15,256 nt of DNA from CAZVAO01 sp964625175 (GTDB lineage: Bacteria; Bacillota; UBA994; PWPR01): assembly GCA_964625175.1 (NCBI GenBank), contig CAZVAO010000056.1, positions 1-15,256 of the forward strand, given 5' to 3'. Shown here one piece after another: positions 8,380 through 13,373 of this stretch. A model generated the notes under the pieces. The model saw only the letters and a list, made by a program, of their open reading frames with translations. It was not told where the DNA came from and did not search any database. How positions within the stretch are numbered: position 1 is the first letter of the stretch; each line of letters starts with the position of its first letter. A program made the translations under genes and the position numbers.

Positions 8380-8412
8380 AAACTCCGTACCGCCGATGGC
8401 GGTACGGAGTTT
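8380..8412 (+). terminator. Perfect 15-bp hairpin, probable terminator of the CapA-M24 operon
   Basis: Arm AAACTCCGTACCGCC, loop GAT, arm GGCGGTACGGAGTTT, then AGTGTTT. The A-run on the left (AAAAAA) gives a T-tract on the opposite strand, so it can stop transcripts from both sides. It is the only strong hairpin of terminator type after the M24 gene. It is also copy 1 of a duplicated repeat unit (copy 2 at 8601-8634). Confidence 0.65.
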
Positions 8413-8467
8413 AGTGTTTAAATAGAGTGCTAGCGAATAGGTTAATTATGAAGCGATCGCCGGGAAC

Positions 8468-8494
8468 TGTCACTCTGAGCCTGACGAAGGGTTT
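8468..8494 (+). repeat. Extragenic repeat motif, copy 1 (CTGAGCCTGACGAAGGGT core)
   Basis: A 27-base motif beginning TGTCACTCTGAGCC matches 24 of 27 positions of the motif at 8689-8715. Similar CTTCGACAGGCTCAGGGTGACA strings recur as extragenic repeats in many bacterial genomes (general knowledge, not searched here). It lies 88 bases after the start of hairpin 1. Confidence 0.65.
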
Positions 8495-8600
8495 CGGAGT
8501 CGTACTGAAATGGCATGCTGAAATACGTCATCATTTCGGTTTTTGCTGGCGCCTTGAACTAACCTCATTTATCTCGACTCAAAAAGTGTATTTAAGTATA

Positions 8601-8634
8601 AAAACTGCGTTCCGCCGAGGCGGAACGCAGTTTT
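8601..8634 (+). repeat. Perfect 16-bp hairpin, copy 2 of the duplicated unit
   Basis: Arm AAAACTGCGTTCCGCC, 2-base loop, arm GGCGGAACGCAGTTTT, followed by GATGTTTAAAC. It is homologous to the hairpin at 8380-8412. The stems differ at two base pairs, and both arms change together in each case, so pairing is kept. It is terminator-like in shape but follows no gene directly. Confidence 0.75.
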
Positions 8635-8688
8635 GATGTTTAAACAAAAGGGCATAGTGCTCAGTAGAGGAATCGAATATTTAGATAC

Positions 8689-8715
8689 TGTCACCCTGAG
8701 CCTGTCGAAGGGTCT
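8689..8715 (+). repeat. Extragenic repeat motif, copy 2 (CTGAGCCTGTCGAAGGGT core)
   Basis: Same motif as at 8468-8494 with three substitutions. It again starts exactly 88 bases after the start of its hairpin (8601). Confidence 0.7.
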
Positions 8716-8869
8716 ACTATTGGGATGTAGGATTTAAACTGTTTAAGTGAGATCCTACAGTCGCTGTGCTCCTTGGAGGAGGACAAATGTCCTAACCCTG
8801 ACCAACGAACCATTCATCTATCCACCTTTCAACCTGCTATGGTGCGATTTCAAGTAATATCCTACGATA

Positions 8870-8982
8870 TGTCATTCTGAGGAGCGTTAGCGCGACGTGA
8901 GAATCTTAATCTTCAACCAGCAATATCCGATCTTTTCAAAGTAGCGCTAACTACAAATTCTCACGACAGGCTCGCAGTGATG
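8870..8982. repeat. Inverted-repeat element with TGAGAATCTT core
   Basis: Left part 8870-8907 (TGTCATTCTGAGGAGCG then CGACGTGAGAATCTT) and right part 8955-8982, whose reverse complement reads CATCACTGCGAGCC then TGTCGTGAGAATTT, form an imperfect inverted repeat separated by 47 bases. The left part recurs in opposite orientation at 14984-15018. Such strings are common extragenic repeats in bacteria. Confidence 0.6.
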
Positions 8983-9114
8983 TATTTGCACAAACACCTT
9001 CTCCTCTTCGTGCCCTTTGTGGTTTCAATTGTTTTAGAAGGGATGTGAATATTAAGTAAATCCCTATGTAAAGGATGTTTAGATTAGACCTGGCCCATCG
9101 CCTATCATTTATTG

Positions 9115-9149
9115 CCTAACCCCTAACAGCTAACTACTACCTACTAATC
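9115..9149. repeat. Degenerate heptamer repeat (five units)
   Basis: Reads as CCTAACC, CCTAACA, GCTAACT, ACTACCT, ACTAATC: five 7-base units sharing a CTA core. It resembles in period and sequence the perfect heptamer array at the right end of the window. Confidence 0.5.
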
Positions 9150-9208
9150 GGATTCATCAAAAAAGGAACAGCTCAATAGCTGCCCCAAGTATTATGAGTA
9201 GTTTGTAA

Positions 9209-9307
9209 CTACATGAATACCCTCAGTGCCAAACTATAGCCCACAATCAACAGGGCTCCTAGGGCGATCAGCATCAGTGCGAGTAACCAAACATTTTTAT
9301 TCTTCAT
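9209..9307 (-). CDS. Small single-pass membrane protein, 32 residues
   Basis: Unrecognised small protein: a short basic N-terminus MKNKNVW followed by one hydrophobic segment of about 23 residues (LLALMLIALGALLIVGYSLAL) and RVFM, an N-in single-span topology by the positive-inside rule. The ATG at 9307 has a perfect GGAGG (9319-9315) 7 bases upstream; another ATG at 9313 lies only one base from GGAGG and is less likely. A longer frame extends further upstream, but this start has the ribosome binding site. The gene is divergent from the MATE pump, with overlapping promoters. A membrane-inserted regulator or subunit of the pump is possible but unsupported. Confidence 0.62.
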   Translation of the reverse strand: MKNKNVWLLALMLIALGALLIVGYSLALRVFM

Positions 9308-9326
9308 ATTCATTCCTCCACTAACT

Positions 9327-9355
9327 ATGATATAATAGACAGCATCTTCTGGAAA
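9327..9355 (-). promoter_or_regulatory. Candidate promoter for the small membrane protein
   Basis: The minus strand reads TTTCCA (9355-9350), a 17-base spacer and TATCAT (9332-9327). Transcription would begin near 9320, giving a very short leader before GGAGG; the overlapping TATTAT could serve instead. It overlaps the plus-strand promoter of the MATE gene. Confidence 0.4.
9328..9336 (+). promoter_or_regulatory. Extended -10 promoter for the MATE pump
   Basis: TGATATAAT is an exact extended -10 element (TGnTATAAT) 37 bases upstream of the MATE start codon. No convincing -35 is seen. Confidence 0.6.
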
Positions 9356-9373
9356 GAGTAGATTGGGGAAAGT

Positions 9374-10756
9374 ATGAGTAATAAACAAGAATACGAAGTT
9401 AAAAAGAGGCATTCTTGGATTGACAGTGATTTGCCTTTAAATAAAGTAGTGCTTTTATTGGCATGGCCGGTTATGGCTCAAATGATGCTCCAAACATTGG
9501 CTCAGGTCGTAGACATGGCGATGGTCGGTCGTCTTGGTCAAGAAGCCATTGCTGGTATTGGTTTGAGTTTTAGGCCGCTCTTTGTGGCCATGTCAATCTT
9601 TTTAGGTTTAGGTACAGCAACGACGGCCCTTGTCGCACGTTCCATTGGGGCAGGCAAAGAGGATGAAGCACGCAAAGCAGCCGCTCAATCATTTATGACA
9701 GGCAGTGTTTTAGCTATAGCACTCGCCATATTTGTCTTTTTTGGGGCGCGTATGATTACAGTCTTTATGGGGGCTACAGGTGGTGTTGTGGACAATGGCA
9801 TCATCTATCTGCAGGGTTATAGTCCTGGCATGGTCTTTGCTTACGTGGGAATCTTAGTTACGGCGAGTTTGCGCGGTGCAGGGGATACACGTACGCCCTT
9901 TGTTGCAGGCATCGTCGATAATGTTTTCAATGTCATCGCTAACTATTGTTTGATTTTCGGTCACTTCGGCTTTCCCGCTTTAGGTGTTTTAGGGGCGGCT
10001 ATTGCAACAAGTATTTCTCGCTTGATCAGTTTAGTGATTATGTTATACGTGTTAACTAAGGGCAGTGGTGGTTTGCACATCACGGCTAAAGCATTATTAA
10101 CAATAGATTTCACAACCATTAAACGCTTATTCCGCATTGGAATACCTGCCGCACTTGAGCGTCTTGCCCAAAGTGTCAGCTTAATGCTAACCACTAAAAT
10201 CGTAGCGATTCTTGGCACAACCGCTATAGCTGTTACAACTTTGAGTAGTAATATCGAGCAACTCTCGTTCATGCCAGCTATTGGATTCTCTGTAGCAGCC
10301 GCGACGCTGGTTGGTCAAAATCTTGGCGCTAAACGCCCTGAGCAGGCGGAGGCAAGTGGCTGGTCAGCCGCAAAACTAGCGGTATTGCTCATGGGATTCA
10401 TGGGTGGGTTATTCATCGTTATTCCATCGTTATTTATCAAAATATATACGACTGACCCTGAAGTTATCAAGGCGGGTTCACTTGTATTGCGAGTGGTTGG
10501 CATTGCCCAGATTCCACAGGCTTTGGCCTTTGCAATCAGCGGTGCACTGAGGGGAGCTGGAGCGACTAAGCCGGTTCTTTATCTGAGTGTTGTCGGTAAT
10601 TTTCTAATCCGTCTGGGATTAACATGGTTGTTTATTACACAGTTACATTGGGGATTATGGAGCGTGTATGTGGCAGTGATTATTGATTGGTCCGTACGCA
10701 GCTTACTCATGACCCGCATCTTCCGCAAGGGTGATTGGAAAACACTTCAAATATAA
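9374..10756 (+). CDS. MATE family multidrug efflux transporter (NorM/DinF type)
   Basis: Cation-coupled efflux pump of the MATE family, 460 residues, the usual length, with about 12 membrane segments in two homologous halves. Hallmarks: PVMAQMMLQTLAQVVDMAMVG (42-62), the family loop SLRGAGDTRTP (175-185) and its second-half counterpart ALRGAGATKP (401-410), ATLVGQNLGAKRPEQA (320-335), and IGAGKEDEARKA as the matching first-half segment. The N-terminal 25 residues are charged and cytoplasmic. The ATG is preceded by GGGGAAAG at short spacing. The gene stands alone with its own extended -10 promoter and a terminator-like hairpin downstream. Likely exports cationic drugs or metabolites; the exact substrate is unknown. 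Confidence 0.93.
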   Translation: MSNKQEYEVKKRHSWIDSDLPLNKVVLLLAWPVMAQMMLQTLAQVVDMAMVGRLGQEAIAGIGLSFRPLFVAMSIFLGLGTATTALVARSIGAGKEDEARKAAAQSFMTGSVLAIALAIFVFFGARMITVFMGATGGVVDNGIIYLQGYSPGMVFAYVGILVTASLRGAGDTRTPFVAGIVDNVFNVIANYCLIFGHFGFPALGVLGAAIATSISRLISLVIMLYVLTKGSGGLHITAKALLTIDFTTIKRLFRIGIPAALERLAQSVSLMLTTKIVAILGTTAIAVTTLSSNIEQLSFMPAIGFSVAAATLVGQNLGAKRPEQAEASGWSAAKLAVLLMGFMGGLFIVIPSLFIKIYTTDPEVIKAGSLVLRVVGIAQIPQALAFAISGALRGAGATKPVLYLSVVGNFLIRLGLTWLFITQLHWGLWSVYVAVIIDWSVRSLLMTRIFRKGDWKTLQI

Positions 10757-10780
10757 GACAAGTATTTACTCAATAAAAGC

Positions 10781-10832
10781 AAAGGGCTTTGCGGTAACCC
10801 ATATGTGGTGGGTAACCATGGGCTCTTTTTTT
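10781..10832 (+). terminator. Probable intrinsic terminator of the MATE gene
   Basis: Imperfect hairpin: inner arms GGTAACCCA and TGGGTAACC (one mismatch) around a 7-base loop, extended by AAAGGGCTT pairing with GGGCTCTTT using G-U pairs, followed by seven T (10826-10832). It lies 24 bases after the MATE stop codon. Confidence 0.6.
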
Positions 10833-10912
10833 ATATTGCAAATTTATAAGGAACGATTCGTGAGCTGGATTTCTAGGAATCGGGCCGCTATTGGTCGTCT
10901 ATCTACGAAAAT

Positions 10913-10942
10913 TTGTTTGATTTTACGAATAGTGGGCATAAT
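10913..10942 (+). promoter_or_regulatory. Candidate promoter of the SPFH gene
   Basis: TTGTTT (10913-10918), an 18-base spacer, CATAAT (10937-10942). The predicted transcript starts near 10949, almost exactly at the first base of the leader hairpin. The rest of the spacer after the MATE terminator (10833-10912) shows nothing recognisable. Confidence 0.42.
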
Positions 10943-10947
10943 ATAGT

Positions 10948-10990
10948 ATCAGAGTTGAATGGACCAACACTTCATCTGCTCTGATTTTTC
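10948..10990 (+). promoter_or_regulatory. Terminator-like leader hairpin (possible attenuator) before the SPFH gene
   Basis: ATCAGAG (10948-10954) pairs perfectly with CTCTGAT (10979-10985), followed immediately by TTTTC. The 24-base loop is large. It lies between the candidate promoter and the SPFH start, so it could attenuate transcription or protect the 5' end of the mRNA. Confidence 0.4.
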
Positions 10991-11029
10991 TATAAAAATT
11001 GAGCTTGTAAGAAGGAGAAAGAAACCATT

Positions 11030-11887
11030 ATGGATTTTAAAGTGAAATTACCTCAAATGCCGCAGAGACCAACACGGTCGCTAAAGGGAACGGGGCGCCT
11101 ACTAATTGTAATTGTGGTGGTTCTAATTTTAGCCGCAGTGGGGTCACGTGCGATTATCATTATTCCCGCAAACAGTGTAGGGATTCGCTTCGCCCCCTTT
11201 AGTGGGGGTGTTCAGGACGAGATTTTAGAAGAAGGCCTTAAGATCGTGATGCCTTGGGACAAGATTTACGAGATCAGCACCGAGGTGCAGTCAAAGCAGA
11301 TTATGAATGTCTATGGCCAAACCATGGACTCCCAGTTCCTGACTATGACAGTGGATATCAAGTATAAGGTGGACAAACTAAGGGCCTTTGAGGTATTCAA
11401 AAGCTTTAAAACCCTTGATAACGTCGATCGCAACTTAATTATCCCCACAACCCAGCGTGCCATCGAATCAGTTACGACCCAATATAACATCATTCAAATT
11501 CTGGGTAGCAAGCGGAATGAGGTCTATCTGACGATTGAAGCCAATTTACAAGCACGGCTTCAAGAAAACGGAATCAGTTTACACTCTGTCACCTTTCTAG
11601 ATACAGATGCCGGGGATGATATTGAAGATGCTATCACCCGCGAAGCGGTTGCTAAGAAAGCAGTTGAGACCGCAGAGCAAAATAGATTGCAGGCACAGAT
11701 TGATGCTGAACGCAGAGTCATTGAGGCGCAGGCTGAAGCCGACGAGAAGCGAATCATTGCAGAGTCTCTATTGGAGAATCCAGCGATCTTAGAGCTTGAA
11801 TGGATCAAAAAATGGAATGGCATCTTGCCTGAAGTAATGACGGGTGATGGCGGAGGTTTTATCTTAGACCTCAATAAAACGCCGTAG
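11030..11887 (+). CDS. SPFH/Band 7 (prohibitin-like) membrane protein
   Basis: Membrane-anchored SPFH scaffold protein of the prohibitin/stomatin type; these form large ring oligomers and often modulate membrane proteases. 285 residues: basic N-terminal tail (1-22), one membrane helix (about 23-45, LLIVIVVVLILAAVGSRAIIII), SPFH domain (about 45-205: IPANSVGIRFAPFSGGV, EEGLKIVMPWDKIYEI, then FLTMTVDIKYKV), and an Ala/Glu/Arg-rich coiled coil (about 205-245, EAVAKKAVETAEQN and IEAQAEADEKRII). The C-terminal segment ELEWIKKWNGILPEV resembles the end of prohibitin-like proteins. AGGAG lies 12 bases from the ATG, a long spacing. It is a single-gene unit with no FtsH or NfeD gene beside it, so its partner is unknown. 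Confidence 0.9.
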   Translation: MDFKVKLPQMPQRPTRSLKGTGRLLIVIVVVLILAAVGSRAIIIIPANSVGIRFAPFSGGVQDEILEEGLKIVMPWDKIYEISTEVQSKQIMNVYGQTMDSQFLTMTVDIKYKVDKLRAFEVFKSFKTLDNVDRNLIIPTTQRAIESVTTQYNIIQILGSKRNEVYLTIEANLQARLQENGISLHSVTFLDTDAGDDIEDAITREAVAKKAVETAEQNRLQAQIDAERRVIEAQAEADEKRIIAESLLENPAILELEWIKKWNGILPEVMTGDGGGFILDLNKTP

Positions 11888-11917
11888 ATGGTATCATAGT
11901 TAGAGCACTACTCAAAA

Positions 11918-11952
11918 AGGAAAGGGGACGACCATATTGGTTGTCCCTTCCA
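11918..11952 (-). terminator. Hairpin with a T-tract only on the minus strand
   Basis: GGAAAGGGGACGACC, loop ATATT, GGTTGTCCCTTCC. The plus strand continues AAAATGG, with no T-run, whereas on the minus strand the stem is followed by TTTTTG. It therefore looks like a minus-strand terminator although no minus-strand gene precedes it nearby. The rest of 11888-12237 is A/T-rich spacer with no other feature except the cupin promoter candidate. Confidence 0.4.
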
Positions 11953-12140
11953 AAATGGAGAATACTCACTAATTATATAAAAAGCAATGGGTTTACGATG
12001 CACCAGTACATAGCCACCGAGAGCATGTTACTGTAGATTTTCTTTAATTTGCAGACAGTGTGAAGCATAATCGATCGAGTGAGGAATAGCGGAATCAAGT
12101 AACCTGAAGCGGATAATCAAAACTTATAGTGATAATATTA

Positions 12141-12169
12141 TTTAATTTTAGAAAGCATTATAGTATGAT
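12141..12169 (+). promoter_or_regulatory. Candidate promoter of the cupin gene
   Basis: TTTAAT (12141-12146), a 17-base spacer, TATGAT (12164-12169), in a strongly A/T-rich stretch 68 bases upstream of the preferred start codon. The -35 is weak. Confidence 0.35.
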
Positions 12170-12237
12170 AGTGAAGAGCAACAGCGAATATATGTAGTTA
12201 TTAGAATGAACAGGATTTGATGAATGGGGGTTTTAAA

Positions 12238-12912
12238 ATGCTTGATAAAATGAAGCAACTAGCGCGTAATTATCAAAGAATTAAACCGAAAGATTTAGTG
12301 GGTTGGGTCAATTTCAAAGTTGATGAGAAAGAATGTTGTCTGGAACTTTTACCGGATAATGCTGTCGTTTATGCTGGTCTGCGAGAAGATGCCCTATTTA
12401 CTTTTGTAATGAATAACGATACATTCCAGAATTTATTGGATGGCGTTTGGAGTGGGCTCACTGCAGCAGGAAGAGCACGCATGTCTGATCCCACTCCGTT
12501 AGGTATCCAGTTCGGTCAAGATGTGCAGTTTGCTGGCCAAACGATGCAATTACTCTATCACTTGGGTACTCACTTCTTCTGCAAATCATACCCAACTGTA
12601 ACCCATTTTGGTCTGGAACATACTAGGGTTGTGCATGGAGGTAATGTGACAGTACTGGCTTACGGGCATGGGATGAGATCCGCATATTATACAATCACTG
12701 GTGATCAACAGATTAATAGCGACGAAAAAGACCCTTGGAATCAGTGTTTCACTGTCATTGGTGGAAGGGGAACAGCCTGTATTGATGGGGTTGAACTGAA
12801 GCTATCGCGGGGAGTGGCTGTTCATGTTCCTCCCTTCGTGAAGCATACGTTTTGTGCAGCTGAGAATGAACGACTGGAACTCATCTGGATCGCTTATGGC
12901 AATCAGGCATAA
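12238..12912 (+). CDS. Probable SCP2-like domain fused to a C-terminal cupin domain
   Basis: Hypothetical two-part protein, 225 residues from the ATG at 12238, which has GGGGG (12226-12230) 7 bases upstream. An ATG at 12220 and a TTG at 12217 in the same frame are alternatives with poorer spacing. In the N-terminal half, VNFKVDEKECCLELLPDNAV then FTFVMNNDTFQNLLDGVWSG then PTPLGIQFGQDVQF follows the order of an SCP2/sterol-carrier fold (strand, helix 'DTFxNLLDG', strand). The C-terminal third is cupin-like: CFTVIGGRGTACIDGVELKL, VAVHVPPFVKHTFCAAENER, LELIWIAYG, with a VPPFVKHTF metal/binding strand. Only one His is clear in that motif. A small-molecule or lipid-binding sensor or enzyme is possible. 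No operon partner: a terminator follows and the next gene is convergent. The SCP2 call is by pattern only. Confidence 0.65.
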   Translation: MLDKMKQLARNYQRIKPKDLVGWVNFKVDEKECCLELLPDNAVVYAGLREDALFTFVMNNDTFQNLLDGVWSGLTAAGRARMSDPTPLGIQFGQDVQFAGQTMQLLYHLGTHFFCKSYPTVTHFGLEHTRVVHGGNVTVLAYGHGMRSAYYTITGDQQINSDEKDPWNQCFTVIGGRGTACIDGVELKLSRGVAVHVPPFVKHTFCAAENERLELIWIAYGNQA

Positions 12913-12957
12913 GTCTGGGGCATAATGCAGAATTAGCTTTGTGTTTTAGCATCAAAT

Positions 12958-13001
12958 AAAAGAGTTGCCAAATGATTGCTTCAATGTGGCAACTCTTTTT
13001 A
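12958..13001. terminator. Bidirectional terminator between cupin and MoaD/ThiS genes
   Basis: AAAGAGTTGCCA (12959-12970) pairs perfectly with TGGCAACTCTTT (12987-12998) around a 16-base loop, followed by TTATT; on the minus strand the stem is followed by TATTT. It lies between two convergent genes (stops at 12912 and 13007). Confidence 0.85.
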
Positions 13002-13006
13002 TTAGA

Positions 13007-13243
13007 TTAACACCCGCCTGCAATCGGTGGGAAAATATCAACAATGTCGCCATCTTTTAATTTGTAATCGTCGCGAACGAGAGTCTTGTTAACAGCCGCC
13101 ATCCAATAGGCTTTAGGTGGAAATTCGTATTGACTTAAGAAGTCTCCGAGTGTCATGCCGGCCTCAAATTCAATCCAGTCTTGCTTAGTAATATGGGCGA
13201 ATTGCTCTCTAAGTCCTCCGAACACTTTAAACTTTAATTTCAT
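13007..13243 (-). CDS. MoaD/ThiS-family sulfur carrier protein with C-terminal GGC
   Basis: Beta-grasp (ubiquitin-like) carrier of 78 residues, normal MoaD/ThiS size. N-terminal strand MKLKFKVFGGLREQF; middle MTLGDFLSQYEFPPKAY; and the MoaD-like end AAVNKTLVRDDYKLKDGDIV then FPPIAGGC. In MoaD and ThiS the chain ends in Gly-Gly, which is adenylated and thiocarboxylated. Here one Cys follows, so the di-glycine is not terminal unless the Cys is removed, as happens in carriers such as QbsE. The ribosome binding site AAAGGAGA precedes the ATG by about 7 bases, and a strong promoter lies upstream. It is a solo gene: no E1-like MoeB/ThiF, MoaE or JAMM protease is in the window. The partner pathway (molybdopterin, thiazole, thioamide or other sulfur transfer) is undetermined. 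Confidence 0.87.
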   Translation of the reverse strand: MKLKFKVFGGLREQFAHITKQDWIEFEAGMTLGDFLSQYEFPPKAYWMAAVNKTLVRDDYKLKDGDIVDIFPPIAGGC

Positions 13244-13280
13244 GAGAAGTCTCCTTTAAGGGGAAGTGTTGATAGTCATT

Positions 13281-13309
13281 ATTATACGCAGTCCGAGAAC
13301 ATTTGTCAC
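13281..13309 (-). promoter_or_regulatory. Sigma-A promoter of the MoaD/ThiS-like gene
   Basis: The minus strand reads GTGACA (13309-13304), a 17-base spacer and a perfect TATAAT (13286-13281), about 38 bases upstream of the ATG. In the same divergent spacer no comparably good promoter is visible for the serine hydrolase. Confidence 0.72.
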
Positions 13310-13373
13310 CCGCAGCAGGAAATGGGGAGATTAAACGGAATAATAAAAGTATAACGAAAAGGGAGTGTAAACG

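Larger units (their letters stand above)
8239..9208. repeat. Gene-free island of palindromes and extragenic repeats
   Basis: About 970 bases without a convincing gene. In order it holds: a 121-bp imperfect palindrome (8243-8363); two copies of a hairpin-plus-motif unit 221 bp apart (from 8380 and 8601); an 8-bp inverted repeat TGTAGGAT/ATCCTACA (8726-8733/8752-8759); an inverted-repeat element with TGAGAATCTT (8870-8982); a 9-bp-period CTTTGTGGT remnant (9002-9025); and a five-unit degenerate heptamer (9115-9149). Short open frames here (for example 8427-8636) cross the hairpins and look non-coding. Confidence 0.8.

Noticed and set aside
8427..8636. Plus-strand 69-codon open frame
   Set aside because: It runs through the extragenic motif and the perfect hairpin at 8601-8634 and has no ribosome binding site; no protein-like character.
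9308..9412. Upstream extension of the small minus-strand membrane protein frame (67 residues)
   Set aside because: The extension would overlap the MATE start and both promoters and has no good ribosome binding site; the internal ATG at 9307 has an ideal GGAGG.
10731..10946. Plus-strand 71-codon frame after the MATE gene
   Set aside because: It overlaps the MATE 3' end, crosses the probable terminator and the SPFH promoter region, and lacks a ribosome binding site.
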